64,000 nucleotides of DNA from Crotophaga sulcirostris (Eukaryota > Chordata > Aves > Cuculiformes > Crotophagidae). The stretch is taken from contig VYZB01000057.1 in the NCBI GenBank assembly GCA_013397455.1, positions 1,079,401-1,143,400 on the forward strand, read 5' to 3'. The first letter of the stretch is position 1. The number at the start of each line of letters is the position of its first letter. A program made the translations under genes and the position numbers. Positions 1 through 13,521 of this stretch are shown in pieces. The notes beneath the pieces were generated by a model. The model worked only from the letters and a program-made list of their open reading frames with translations, had not been told where the DNA came from and did not search any database.

Positions 1-1841
1 ATATTTCAGCTGGAAAAACTCTCACAGAAACTGAACAATCAGTTTTTCTGGATATGGTATAGTAATGTACTGTCTAGTGCGCATGAGGTCTTATTATAGA
101 GATGTCAGTTTAAGTTTGAAACAAACATATTTTTATTTATACATTAGTGCTTATAGTGATCAATGACCATGTGTGCAGTATATTAGAATTTGTTTTTGAT
201 CAGTAGAAAGCAATTATTCATAAAACTCAAAACAGAAGGCAAAGTTGTGAAAGAAAGGAGAAGAATTATGTCTTTCTTACAGGGAAGGTAATTTTAATAT
301 AGACGAGATTGGTCCAAGTCCTGCAGTTTGGATTGATAGATTATCTAGCAGAACTATAATTTCAATAATCTCAATGACAGTGCAGCAGTGGATACTTGGT
401 ACAATATTATAAATTAAATTTACAGCAAATGTCATTGCAGAGAATATGGAAAGAGTTCTGTCATTTGTACTTGTAAAAGTTAAGATAGTGAAAAAATTAA
501 GATTCTTTGACAAAGCATAACAAAAATTATCTATATGATATGACTATGCTAACAGCTGTCTAAAAAATTATTTTCATGTTTACTTTACTCATTAGGGTAT
601 ATCTTGAATTACATCAGTGTTTGTTTGATGAGAGAGGAATGATGTTCTCTTAAACAGAGTTATATTATTAATGAAAATTGTTCCCAGAATTTAAGAATAC
701 CCAATCTCTATGTTTCAGAAACACTTTTTTTCAGAAAGTACAAGCTATTTCTGTCTATTTACAGTCTACTTATGGAACTGTAAAAGTTAAACTGTGAATT
801 CACCTCCATGTAAAGTCATATACTGATGTGAGAGTGATATTTGCAACATGGATACCAGGCCAGTGATGTAAACACTCTGGTATACTGGGGTCTGAGGAAA
901 AAAAAGAGAAGTGTTCTTTCTGTTTACATTTCTTTGGATTCCCATTTTATTGCTTGCTTTGCCATTACAAGGTCATATATAATGCAATCAAAAGCTTTAA
1001 GGAAAATTACAGAAGAGTTTATTTTTCAGTCACCTGAAAATCAGTTGCAACACACTGGAGATAATTTCTCTTTCTTACCTAAGGGAAGTTACTGGGACTT
1101 ATGCTTGAAAGCACAATTGTACCATTAGTGTTAAAAATGCCATTAATGAAAATAAGCTTAGTAGTTGAGTTTTTTAGTATTCTGTTGTGAGGGATTTTTT
1201 TATCTGTATGTTGAAATCAATTAAATGGAAATGGAAACAAACTATAATGCAATGTAACCCTCAATTTGCCATATCTTTATCTGCAAAAAATGTATGTACA
1301 TGGTTTTAGATTAATTCAGTCAACAATCTGGAAAATATAAGAGATCCAATTAATATTAATTATGCTATTATTAGTTTATATTCGAAATAAAATACAGAAT
1401 TTTTGAAACCAATGTCCAATGAAAAATGTATTCCTACAGAGATGGTATCAAGTAGGACCTTAGAGAACTGAGTTCTATTTTCAGCCTTCTACTGGCTTAC
1501 TCTGAGACTGTTGGCAAATCACATTATATCATTGTGCATACGTTTTTCCACCTAAACAATGACAACTTCCATGAAGTGCTTTGGAAGCATATGCTTCCAT
1601 AAAGTGTGGATGAATATTGTTGAATGCATGGTTATTATTTGTAATAGAAGTAACTTATTATGAAATAATTTTCAGTATTTAGGTTACCATGAGATTAGTT
1701 GCTTTGATCTGTTAAATTGCTATTAGTTGTACCTAATAACACTTACATGGCTGAACATATGTCCTCCCAAAGAAACAATTTCAAATGCCTCTGTATTTTT
1801 CCTTATTTCCATCTTTTCCTTCCTGTTTCCTTCCTAGTGCT
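1..1841. other. AT-rich non-coding flank, no gene recognised
   Basis: No repeat family, RNA gene or coding domain is recognised here. The largest open frame (841-1128, plus strand, 95 codons) has no recognisable motif and lies in AT-rich DNA, so it is treated as chance. Confidence 0.6.
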
Positions 1842-2376
1842 GCTAGCAGGTCAAGAGAGGTGATCCTTCCCCACTACTCAGAGCTGGTGAGGCCACACCT
1901 GGAGAGAGTCCAGTTCTGGGTTCCTTAGCTTTAGAGAAATGTGGAAATACTGGAGGGACTCAAATGAGGACAACAAAGATGATGAAGGGACTAGGGCATC
2001 TCTCAGAGGAAAGACTGAGAGAGCTGTGATAGTTCAAACTGGAGAAGAGAAGCTTCTCCAGTTTGGAAGACACACCACGCTTGGGAACGATCTCATCAAT
2101 GTGTATAAATACTTAAAAGGGTAGAGACATCAGAGTCAGGCTCTCTTCTATTGCTCAGTGACAGGACCAGAGGCGACAGGCAAAAGCTGACAGTCAGGAA
2201 ACTCTGTCTCAAGATCAGTAAACACGTTTTTATGATTAAGGCGATCAAGCTCTGGCACAGGTTGCTCACAGAGACATGGTCCTTGGCTATGTGTTCTAGG
2301 TGGTTCTGTTTGAGCAGGGGTGTTGGCCAAGATGAACTCCAGAGGTCCCTTCCAATGTCAACCATTCTGTGATTTC
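1842..2376 (+). mobile_element. CR1 LINE fragment, 3' part, sense orientation
   Basis: This is the 3' part of a CR1 non-LTR retrotransposon. The sequence runs in the CR1 order: a stretch matching the end of the reverse-transcriptase ORF ('gaggccacacctggag'), then 'gatctcatcaatgtgtataa', then the 3' UTR signature 'agaggtcccttccaat', and finally 'ccattctgtgatt' at the 3' end. The element is 5'-truncated, as most CR1 copies are, and several small deletions and stops break its frame. The 3' end keeps only about one and a half octamer units. Family assignment is from remembered CR1 features. The 3' boundary is sharp and the 5' boundary is approximate. Confidence 0.9.
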
Positions 2377-5300
2377 ACATTCATGTTTCAGCAATTCTTT
2401 GTTTAACCACTGCAACACTGATTTTTTTTCCTGGACTCTTCTCTTGAAACTGAAGTACATTTTTCCCCAATTATTTCATGTTCTATAAATCTGACTACAA
2501 CAATATAACAATGGCTCTTACTAAAGGGAAGTTATTTTGTGCTGTCTTTAATTCAGCAAGAAAAGTTGGATCAAAAAAGTTTCACTTAATTCTAGAATGT
2601 GCCTATATTTTCAATGCAAATTGAATTTATATATTGCATGTATTATAATTAAGCTGTTGTAGAAAATAACGCATCAATGATTTACAATAGTCTAAACGGA
2701 ACATATAATTTGAAATTAATCTTCTTCTGCTGTAACTTACCAAATAATTAAAAAAGTTCTCTTTCATGCAACAATGGAAGCAGCAGGGTACTACTGAGAC
2801 ATTGAGAAAATACATTTTAATATATTCTTCTATGTTCTGCTGTATTTCATGTTTCCCTATTCTCTTACAGTCATCACTTTCCAGCGGAAAAGAAGTTGAT
2901 ATGCCTTTCCTTGTTACCAAAGGGTACATAATCTAGTTCCATTTGTCCAGAAAATTGAAATTAATGTGTCAAAACAGGGGAGAAGATCTGTCAGGATCTT
3001 AATGATGTGTAGGAAGATAGCTCAAGATACCTTGCAATGACTATCCTATTTGACACAGAGGTCATATTTACTATTGAGAAAATACAGATAATTACTTCTA
3101 CATCAGATTTCTTTTTTCTTCACATTTGTTTGGAAGTTTCCCTGAATGCAAATAGTAATTCAAATATATTTGATAATTATTTTGATTTTTAACACAGTAA
3201 GTATTTCTAGAATGGCAATAATAAATCTATGAATAAACAGAGTTTCTATCCTTTGGTGAACCTACCCCCAAGGAAAGCAGAGAAAGGTAAAAAATTCTGA
3301 ATGTCACTAAGACGAACATCTTCTTTGAAACAGCCCTGATACTAAGATGATTGAGTGTATATAACTGAAAAACTATGTCATACCCTTGTCTGCCTACATA
3401 GCCAATGCAACATTCAAACGCATAGCAAAAGTCTGTAGCCCTTCAGCATTCACAAATTAGAGCTCAAGACTACTGCCATACAAGGAGCTTTTTAGAAACC
3501 CTTATTTATATAACTGTATGTAATTGTTTACATTTTTTTCTTAGTTATCAGAGCAAAAAGTTGCTATGTTGATTATAGCCAGAATTTGCTTTGTAAAAGG
3601 TTGTATTTCGGTTTTGGTGTTTTTTTTAACACATTTCATTACAGTGCATCAAAGCATGAAATGACCATGATTTATTGCAAAGAGCAATTTCCAGCTGAGT
3701 CAAAGTTATTAGAACTCCTACTGGCTCATCTGAAGGGAAGGAACTTTCTTGGAGGATCTGGTAAAGTACAAACTCTTAAGTGTCCTAGTTTTAGTTACAG
3801 CCACGGTATTGTAAAGAACGCATCTGCATACTAAGTCCAGTCACAAGTGGAGAGACGACTAACGAACTACACTTCTTGTGGTATTCAAACTCCATATGGC
3901 AGGTACTGTATTTATCGCACCATGTGCTTGGTATCACAGACAAGAGTACATTTTGTAAACATAAATATGGCACTTTTTCATTGATTCCAGGAGTGGTATT
4001 TAGACAGAAACTGTACAAGCTTCTGCCAAGATAGAATAGCTGGAATGAAGTCATTAAATTGTTACCAGAAATTTCCACATCAGGAATGTTTTTTCCAAGG
4101 AGATCTCAGTATCAAAATCCAGAATGACTTGATAGTGCTATAACAGTTCACATAATTTCACAATGGTGAATATTCTATTTTATTGCAAGACTAATGTTTC
4201 TCTATTACATATGCTATCTATCCTCAATAGCATTATTATTTTCCTATCTGCAACCAAAAAAGGTTCGTCTGATAGTGAATAGGCTTCAAGGTTTTTTGAA
4301 ATTGTGTAACCTAAACATATTCTTCTTGTTAATCAGCTTTTAAAAAAAATATTTCCAAGTCTAGCCTAATAACAAGCTCTAGGAATCACTCTGAGGTTTT
4401 TATTATGGCTTTATTGTATTTAGATTTGGAAGAAATCAAGCAAAAAATGCTTCAGTTGTATGTGTTTAACATTACTAGCATATTACTTCTCAAAGTTTTG
4501 GGGTCTTTCTTTGTAGTTTTGGTATAGGGTTTTTGTTGCTGTTTCAAAATCAAAATCATTGACAAAGAAAAACCTATCTCTTTTATTAAATAGTCTGAAG
4601 TCTGTCAGTTGTAAGAACATACAATGGTTATGGTGAAGATGATCAAAGACTGTTTAACCCAGAGTCCTAGCTTAGACCAATAGTAGATTCTTGAAGAAGA
4701 ATACAAAGATACATAAGATGCATAAGATGATCATTTTTCCAAACGCTTCCCTTGCCTCCAGCAATGGGTGGGTCTGGGACAGACTGAACAAAAGAGAACA
4801 AGATTTGGGGGGGGGGCGTGTTATCATTTTTTTTTTCTTTCCCTATTTTGTAATCCATGCTCATTGTAAGCATAAAGAAACTGATAATTCAAGCACAGTA
4901 CAGAAAACTACCTTAAACCGTAAAATTTTCTTGGACTTTTTAGAGCTCTGTATCCTGTCTGATTTCCAGTTTTCATTCCAGAAAGGCATGAATCTACCGC
5001 AGTTCCAATGTCATATCCTTCATTCCTAAGCAGGTATTTCCCATATCCTAGGACATCTCAGACAGTACTGGATATGCGTGTTTATGCATCTGAATCAAGT
5101 CCCTAGTATCTACAAAGTATTACGTGCAGCACAAACCAGAGGATAACTCATATTAACTAGTATCTACACCCCCATTAAAATCAATGGAGATCTAGTAAAT
5201 ACTGTCAAAATCGCTGAAAGCATGGTTCAGCTAATTGTAACACAGGCATCAGCATCAACTGATCTCCTTTAACCATAACAGAAGCACTTATGTGCAGGCA

Positions 5301-8300
5301 GCATATGGAACTGAACCCAACTTTTGATAGGGATTCAGTGGCCTAAACACAAACTCCTAGTGCCATTAGCAACACCAAAGGTCTCCAAGACAGCTGCATG
5401 GGACTTTCACAAAAGACATAGGACCTGCAGAAGCCTATGCTCTTCTACAACAAATCTTGAACTTGTTTGACCAGTAAAGCCAATCTTGTCCTTACTGTTT
5501 TATACTGCTGAGGTTGAGTGTTATACATATCACAAATATGTGAAAATAACTCTGACCTACTGCCTTTATGTCTTCTACCCTAACTTCAAGGCGATCTGAT
5601 ATCCTTTGTTTTTTCTTCAATGGTGTTACTGACATAATTTTCCCATAATGTTTGGAAAACACTAGTTTATTACTTTTTATTTATGAAAGACTAAGATGTC
5701 TCTGCAGAGATCATTATGAACCCGTAAGATTATGATCAAGAAAAATAATATGAGGAAATCTCAAAAATGTGAATCGACTTTTAAAATAAACCAGATTATT
5801 TTCGCTAGGAATAATCTTAAAACCAAGAATTCACACCTAAAAATTAGTTATTGTTAAATTCATGAAAGAATACAGTGCCTATCATAAAAGAAGGAAGCAC
5901 CTATTATAAAATAAGATGAAATTTAAAACAAATAATTTCAGGAAAATATATTTTTTCTAAACAAGCAAAATTTAAAAGACTATTGGTTTTAAAACTACAT
6001 CATGTACAGCAATAGTTTCTTTCATTACTTTCCCAATATTCCCTCTCAAAGATCTGATATGAAAGCATTGAGTAGGGACTTCAGGAAACTTAACTCTGAT
6101 TTTCATTCCTTGAATTTGCAAAGGAACACTGTTCTTGCTACCAAAAACCAACCAAACTAACCAACCCTCCAATACACCCCTCATCTTGAAAATGTTCAAA
6201 TTAATATACCTGAAGAGGCATGTTGCAAATATGTGTATATACAAAATGCACTAGGTATCAGAACTTTTTGTACATAAAATGTCCTTCAATTCTGACTTCA
6301 GTCCCAAAGTAAAAATCTGGCAACAGAAATGTTTTAATTGATGATTTATTATTCGTATCCTAAATCTCTATCACAGGAAGTAGTTCTGTAAAACAGTTGC
6401 TATTTTTCTTGAGAGAAATTACTTATATTGAGGATTACAGTAAGGCTTTGTATTTCATTTAAGGGAATGGGGGGGGTTAGGATTTTAGTTGATGTTTTTT
6501 AAAATAAAATAAACCAAACAAATCCAAAACTTAGTAATCTAGGCAGAAGCATGATTTAAAAAACTAATTAACCCACATTTCTAAGGAAGGTTCTCTGAGC
6601 ATTGACGTTAGGCGTTAGATGTTGTAACAGGCATTACTAACAGAGATGCAAAGGACTTAGGACGCGCTCCACGTGGTCTCAGTCCTACCTGCTGTAAACA
6701 GACTATCATTGGTACAGGGCAAGGTACATGTCATGCTGGAAAAGTGCCTCAAAAACACCTAGAAGAAAATGGGTTTGAATTTCAGTGTTATCTTTGCCAA
6801 ATTAGGAAGATGTTATTCATCTTCAGCCCTCTGCAAATGAGCCATCTAATCAGTTAGTTTAATCCGGCAGGCAATGGAAAAGAAGGCCTTTGCAGTCCAT
6901 CCTCTAAAGGTAGAATAAATCACCATCAAGTTGTCTGTATTTCACCCATTGGAGATAACACTGAAATAAGTAACTAGGTGCCTAATTCTAAGCTGGTGAA
7001 AGTGAGCTGATTGAAAGACTGCCTCTAATGACTAAGAAAAGAACTGTGAAGAGTAATAAAAGACTATTAGAAAATGAAGAACAGTATTTAAACTGAAAAA
7101 AAGAATAACAAAAATGAGCTAAGACAGGTAACAGAAAAGAGAAGTAGAGGAATGAGGCATCAAAGAAGATGGAAAAATATAGGGCATGAAATAAGGTATA
7201 AAATGTGGCAGAAGAGATGTCAAACTGAAAAAAATGTGCACTCTACAGAGATTTTAATGGGAAAGAGTCATAGAAGTTAATCTAAAAACCCAGAGGTGTT
7301 TGGAAAATCTTGAGAAACTATAAATCAAAGTGTAAAGAGAGGGCTTAAGATAGGAAATAGGAAAAAGTATAAGGCTAGATTTGTTTTTGTTTCATGTGTA
7401 TGTTAAAATTTTGCACTACGTTTTTTCAATCAGACTTAATCTACCAGGTTTGACTTTGAATTTAGAAAAGCCCCAAAAAACACAAGATCTGTTATCTTTT
7501 TGTTGTGACAGAAAGCAGTATGTATATAAGCAGGTGCCAAAAAAAAATTAAAACAAGTTATGAGAATGGCTTAAGTAGACAAAAATGAAGGGAATGCTCC
7601 AACACATAAGTGTAGCTTTTCAACCCATTTCATTGCTTCTAATGGTAATACAATGGTTTTAGAGCAGCTGCCAACTTTTCTATTATGTGCCGCATTAACC
7701 AGGCATATGGAGTAAGTTAACAATGAAGTGGTAAATTTCATTTCTTTTGTTGGTTTAAACCAGACCTTTAACTTCACTGTTTTGCATTTAATAAAATACA
7801 TTATCAAAAAGAAGCGTGACATCTCCTTATAGAAAAATATTTTTATCTACATAAAGGCAAATTAAAGAGCAGGTGGTGGATTGAGAAGAACCTGTTTATA
7901 CTATCATTCCACACCATTGAAAGAAATATTCTCACTGCTGGTTAGAGACTATCACAAAAAGCAAAAATCCAAGGATAAGTGAATAACTCCTCCTAGAATT
8001 CCTAATTACTTATACAGCAAAGGATTTCGTTAAAGTGCGATGCAGGTGGAAAGAAGCCTTATGATAGGGAAAAAACGTACACATTTTACATCTGAATATG
8101 TGTGAATATTTGAAAACTATGTATACCTTCAAAAATATATTCTTATTAGAAATTCTGTTCAAGAGTTTCAGTTTTTATGCAGTTGACGAATGCAAGAAGG
8201 TAAATTCCTCCTCATTAAAAAAAACAACATTTCTTTTATTGTATTTCAAGTATACTACACAAATGCATCTGAAGTTCTTCAAGGTGGGTCCATCACAATA

Positions 8301-8401
8301 GTAAACTATCAAGCTGCACTGATTTCAGGGAAGTTGTATTATTTCTCCAACCAAGGTATCTGAAATATAATAAGAATGGAAGATCAAAGGGCTTGTGGTT
8401 C
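2377..8401. other. Unique AT-rich DNA, no gene recognised
   Basis: About 6 kb without a recognisable gene or transposon. It holds a G10 run at 4807-4816 followed shortly by a T run, another short G run near 6470, and a purine-rich tract listed separately. Open frames here are under about 115 codons and show no domain. Confidence 0.6.
7026..7375 (+). repeat. Purine-rich, strand-asymmetric tract
   Basis: For about 350 bases the plus strand is dominated by A and G, with many short runs such as 'gaagaacag', 'aaaagagaagtagagg' and 'gaaataggaaaaag'. It is not a simple tandem repeat. It may be a decayed poly-purine repeat or chance composition; no coding or structural role is visible. Confidence 0.4.
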
Positions 8402-8790
8402 TGAACAGTAATGGAGGCCGACAACAAAATACAAAACAAAGCTTTATTAAGATGAGCAACGATGCACTCAAAATGCAACTCTTCCAGTCCCCATTAGCAA
8501 ACACAGAACAACAAGCAATGTCTTGGTTCTGATGGACTGCCAGGGATGCTCGGAGTCCAAGTCATCTGACCACAACAGCCAATAATACTAATGCACTTTG
8601 AATGCAGTGAGAGTCACACCACCCCTTGTCTCCACAGATGGTAGTGTGATTTAAGAGAAGTATATCACCAATGCAGGTGGCAGCCCTCCTGTGTTGTCAA
8701 TCCTGGTCAAGGACAGGCTGTTCACAATCTGCCTGTGCAGCTGATATTGGTCGAGGGGCAGGATGTCAGGAGGCAGGGTGTCAGGCTCTC
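8402..8790 (-). mobile_element. Possible solo LTR (antisense), unassigned family
   Basis: Read on the minus strand, this segment is more GC-rich than its surroundings. It carries a canonical AATAAA polyadenylation hexamer (plus coordinates 8443-8448), followed about 20 bases later by a T/G-rich stretch ('ttttgtattttgttgtcgg'), and then ends in CA (plus TG at 8402). Hexamer, GT-rich element and terminal CA are the layout of a retroviral R-U5 end. No primer-binding site, target duplication or internal gag/pol sequence is seen, and I do not recognise the family. A non-retroviral 3' UTR or processed transcript end would look similar. Confidence 0.35.
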
Positions 8791-9692
8791 AAAGAGCATT
8801 GTATCTTTTTTAATTATAATGCATAGATCAGTTCGTATTCAAGATGAGCTGCAAATTAACAATTTTTCACTTCAAGTTATCTCAAAATGCAGAATAGCAT
8901 TAAAAACCACACAACTCCTTTTAATGTATAGCTCTCAGGTGGCCATCCGGCCCACAAACTGGATTTCTAAGATATTTCATAACCTGAAGATAGAGAGACA
9001 CACCTAAAGGAATTTTCACAAACACACAGATATCTAACTCTCATTGATTTAATTGAGGGTGAAGGACAGGAATTAAATGCTGAAACAACAGTGATGATAG
9101 AATTCCTTTCAGGCTCTCTTACATAATTGTCTTATTCTGGAGAACAGGGAACTAGCTAGTACATGAAAGAATGAATGTTTTAGTTAATTTAATTATGTTA
9201 CTAAATGTAATGTTGCTTAGCTACCACAGTGGTAAGTTGAAAACCCTGCCTCAGGGAGCTCCATCCTTTTCTTCTTTTGAAGCAACAAACACACAGAGCA
9301 GCAGAAACCTCATTGTATCATCTCATTTTAGCAATCTATTTTCACTACATTCCAAGTTTTAATTCATGTTTTCTGTGATTCATAGCTACAGCGCTAATTC
9401 ATACCATTGTTTTACCTTTGTGTCACTGATTCGTATTTAGAGGGGTATCCTTCTAGTGTCTCTCTGAAGCACATGAGACAAGAGAACAAGTGCTCCTCCC
9501 GTGATCGAAATACAGGAGAGTGAACTACGGACTCTAGAGCACAGCAAAACCCATGTGTCATTCTAAGTCAAGACAAAGAGACCATATCACAGGGGAAAAA
9601 TTGAGAGTGCCCCTTAAATCCTCCGCAAGCATGATGTGAGCAAATGCAGGGATGATTGTATTATCAAGGTATCTTGGAGAGAAGCCTGTAAA
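8791..9692. other. AT-rich non-coding DNA, nothing recognised
   Basis: No gene, RNA or repeat family is recognised. Two short open frames (8735-9007 and 9171-9362, plus) have no recognisable domain. Confidence 0.55.
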
Positions 9693-9962
9693 CATAGGAT
9701 CACAGAATCATAAAATCATAGAATGGTTTGGGTTAGAATGGACCTTAAAGATCATCTAGTTTCAGCCCCCTGGCAGGGACACCTTCAGGTTGCTCAAAGC
9801 CTCGTCCAACCTGACCTTGAACACCACCAGGGATAGGGCTTACCCCTATACCATTGTCTTTCTCAGCTGCAAGCACACTTTGCCAGCTCATATCAAACTT
9901 CTCATCCACCAGCACCCCAAGTCATTCTCTTCAGGGCTACTCTCAATTGGTTCTCTGCACAG
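9693..9962 (-). mobile_element. CR1 LINE fragment with internal deletion, antisense
   Basis: The low-coordinate end shows the reverse complement of the CR1 3' terminus: 'agaatcataaaatcatagaa' followed by 'ggaccttaaagatcatctag'. After about 9840 the sequence jumps from the 3' UTR/ORF end to an upstream CR1 segment recognisable by 'ccaccagcaccccaagtc' and 'agggctactctcaa'. The intervening several hundred bases of a normal CR1 are absent, so this copy has lost an internal block. The element is 5'-truncated near 9962. Confidence 0.85.
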
Positions 9963-12878
9963 TTTTTTAGAACTCTGACTGCTGGCTCAGCATTTTCAAG
10001 ACTAAGGTATTTTTCTCATTTGAATACCGCTAAATCTAGAAATAATTAGTAACTCATCAAATATTCTTTTTGTTGTTGTTTGAGTTTGGAGGGGGTTTTG
10101 CTAACCTTACAAGTGGTTCAAGAATAGTGTATGGCAACAGAATTTCCTATATAATGTCAATGAGAAATTAGTCTGATGTGAAGATTCGTCAGGTCTCCCA
10201 AATCCTGTAAACTGCAACAAGGAATGTTGCTCTAAAGTTTTCTCAGGCATGACATCCATTAGCCTCAACAGTTTCCCCCTCAACATAGTGAATTACAAAG
10301 CTAGCAATTCCATCTTTTGAATCACCAGTTGACAGTTTTTTCAGATGATATTTAATTATCTAACTCAAGGCCATAAACTTTAAAAACATTACTAATAATT
10401 TTCAGAAGTCACAAGTCCTAGAGCATTGAGCTCTTGAGCTTTTCTTTTCTCTTCTTCACTTTTGCCTCTGACAAAAGGAGTTGTAATTGATAAATCCCCA
10501 TTCTTCCTGGAGTTCCCCTTAAGTCAGGACTTCTCTATGCACATTCCCTTATGTAGACTTTTTCTGGGGATTTTGTATTATGAAGTAGGACTGTAAACAC
10601 CCCCCCAACCCATAAACAATAATTTTCACAAGTGATAATATGTTCACGGTTTTTAGTTGTCACTTGAGGAAATTTCTTTGCAAGCCATTGATCCCTGCCT
10701 CCTGTCTGCAGCACATGAGAGCATAAACTAATAGCTGGCAGATGAGCAGGAACAGATGGTGTTGTGCAAGGAAAATTTTTCTCTCTTAGGAGCAGGAATT
10801 TTAGAACATGTTTGCTCTCTCAGAAGTTCTCATTTACTATGGCAGAAGGTGGATTTGGCTATTGATCAGCTCAGTGAAATTCATAAACGTAATCGTGGTA
10901 CCACTCATTAGTGGAAATTTTATTCAGATATTTAATCAAACACAGAGGAAAAATACAGTTATGAAACTCTAACGTTCTGTCAAAATCTGAATGAAGAAGT
11001 CAAAGTAATTGTGATGCGGCGGGAGTTACTATTAATATCCACTGGAGACCACCTGTATTCTTACAATTACCTTCTTGGATGAAAGACATTTCTTACATCA
11101 GAAGGATTTTTCTCTGGTAACTGTACATTAATCCACTAGGCTTGCCCTCTATCTCCTGTTGCTCAGGCCAAATCTGTGCAAATAAGTGCAGGACAACCTC
11201 AGAAAAATGCTCTGGAAAGTAACAAGTTTTCCCTCTCCTGTGGCTTTACGCCTGCATGGTCGAACAAATGTGACCAAGCATGTGGTCATGCTTCCACAGA
11301 GGCCAACGTGTAGCAACCTTCCCTGAACCGTGAACTGGACTTCTCACTGTGGTCACTAAAGCCATCCATTGAATAGCTCTCAAAGGTGCCATATTCCATT
11401 TGTACTTCTTGGTAAATTATATGGTCTAGTGATTCTCTTGTGAACTTCTGTCAGTTTGGGGAATATGTTTTGACACAAAATGTAACATTGCTGTCTGGTT
11501 TAAACCCACCCTCAAGATTTTACAGCTGTGGATGTGTTGACCTCCTCAGGGTCCTGTTCATTCTGTAAGCTATTCTATTTCAAGCAGAAAACTCTGCCAA
11601 CAGCCAAACCTATGTCCAGTGAGGTTTAGTCCTTATGATTTGTAAGAGTTATTTTTCTGTTTCTACTTTAACCTGTCATACTGGATGATGAAATGGTAAA
11701 ACAGACATGTTGCAGAAAAAGGAGTTATCTACCCCTTTCCCCCAAACCTTGCGTCTCTCTTTCAAACAGTTTGCTCTTGATCAATGGGACTGAATCAGGT
11801 TTTGAACACTCTGTTCATTGAAATCTCACACTGAATCCATCTCTCCATGTCCCTCCCCTCCACAAAAAAAAACCCAAACCAGAACCAAACACACAAGCTA
11901 AGAAAACCCAACCAAACACACACCCACCCATCCTTTAAAATCCTAACAGCTTATTGTGGGCAAGAAAAAAACTGTATTTCCTTGAAGGGAAGCATAACTT
12001 CCAGCAGTCCAAATAAGACATAATTCTGTTTGACAGGACACTTTCTAGTCAATAGTACTTAAAAGATCATGACATCACTCCAATAGCTCATTATGCTATT
12101 GTAGAATGGCAATCCCCATGAGTTCCTTTATGCAAAGAAATTCTGCACGGTAAGTCTATTAAATTTACTATACACACACTACTGCAGACTACCTCTTTGG
12201 ATTTCCAAGAACCAGGGCACTGTTTTTATTATCACTCTTATCTTAACCAAAGCATAACACCTCTATTCTTCTCCATACTAAGGTAGCTGCTCAACTTTTC
12301 ATAGTTTCTATTCATATGACCTACAAATTACGGTAATGTTGGAGTAGACACTCAGTTTGTCACTTAGATTTTAATAGAACATTTTTAAGTTCTGTATAAG
12401 AACATAATTAAGTCAAAACTATCAAACCATCTGCAGACCAATAAATGGATGAAGAGCGTTAACCTAATTCTGAAGCAATATTGAGAGTGTTCAAAAACTA
12501 CCAACAAATGTCATTCTCTAGTGTGCCAGAATTTTATGGTGAGGAAAATAGTCAACTGTACATTCAAAGTCTTCATGAAATCAACCAGAACTTGCAAGCT
12601 CATATAGAAAAGACAAATAGAGCCTATAGCATCCAACCTGAGCAGAGCTATAAAGAATCTTAAATTCTCCAAACAAAAAGTATTATCTATTGATACCAAA
12701 CACCTACTAACTCCCTAAACAAATTGGAAATACACTTCTTGGATCATTTCCACAATCTTTCTTCAGACTAGCTGACTATCTATTACCTTAAGCTCTGTTT
12801 TATTTTTCTGATCCATTTAAGTTTTAGTGATCCCTCTTAAAGACTTCCATAGAAAACTTATTTACTGACTATTAAGTA
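9963..12878. other. Unique DNA, no gene recognised
   Basis: About 2.9 kb with no recognisable gene. It includes A/C-rich low-complexity sequence at about 11860-11935 (runs such as 'aaaaaaaaacccaaacc' and 'cacacacccacccatcc') and a short 7-bp-arm inverted repeat at 11276-11293. A 60-codon plus-strand frame at 12481-12663 has no recognised domain. Confidence 0.55.
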
Positions 12879-13521
12879 CCACAGAATCACAGAATGGTCA
12901 GTGTTGTAAGGGACCTCTGGAGATCATCTAGGCCAACTCCCCCGCTAAAGCAAGTTCACCTACAGCTGGGGACACAGGAATATGTCCAGGTGGGTTTTGA
13001 ATAACTCCAGGGAAGGAGATTCAACAATGTCTCTGGATAGCTTGTTTCAGTGCTCTGACACACTCACAGTAAAGTTTTTCCTCATGTTCAGGTGGAATAT
13101 GCTTTGTCCCAGTTCGTGCTTGTTGCCCCTTGTCCTGTCACTGGGCACCACTGAAAAGAGTCTGGCCCCATCCTCTTGGTACACGTCTTTTAGGTATTTA
13201 TAAGCATTGATAAGACCCCCTCTCAATCTTCTCCAGGCTAAAACGACCCAGGTCTCTCAGCCTTTCGTCCTGAGAGATCATCATCTTTGTGACTCTCTGC
13301 TGGAATCTCTCCAGTGGTTCCTTGTCTTTCTTGAGCTGGGGAGCCCAGAACTGGACACAGGACTCCAGGTGTGGCCTCAATAGGGCAGAGTAGAGAGGGA
13401 GGATGATCTCCCCTAACCTGCTGGCCACACTCTTCTTAAAGGACCCCAGGATACCAGTGGCCTTCTTAGCCAACAAGTTATTCCTCCCTAGGTGCAGGAC
13501 TCTGCAGTTGCCTGCCTAATT
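12879..13521 (-). mobile_element. CR1 LINE fragment, 3' end plus ORF2 terminus, antisense
   Basis: The low-coordinate end carries the CR1 3' terminus in reverse ('cacagaatcacagaatgg'), followed by the 3' UTR ('gggacctctggagatcatct') and then the C-terminal part of the CR1 reverse-transcriptase ORF. Similarity continues to about 13521 ('ccctaggtgcaggactctgc'), where the copy is 5'-truncated. Of the window's CR1 copies it is one of the less broken ones in this region. Confidence 0.93.
13198..13476 (-). pseudogene. CR1 ORF2 (reverse transcriptase) C-terminal remnant
   Basis: This is an open stretch of 92 codons on the minus strand inside the CR1 copy at 12879-13521. The translation matches the region downstream of the CR1 reverse-transcriptase palm: an AKKATGILG segment, then [20 protein letters not shown], then a LERFQQR-type helix and an ending rich in R, L and E. 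In a full CR1 this follows the catalytic ADD motif and precedes the ORF2 stop. No catalytic residues are present in this fragment, both ends are truncated, and it cannot encode an active enzyme. The call rests on remembered CR1 motif order. Confidence 0.88.
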
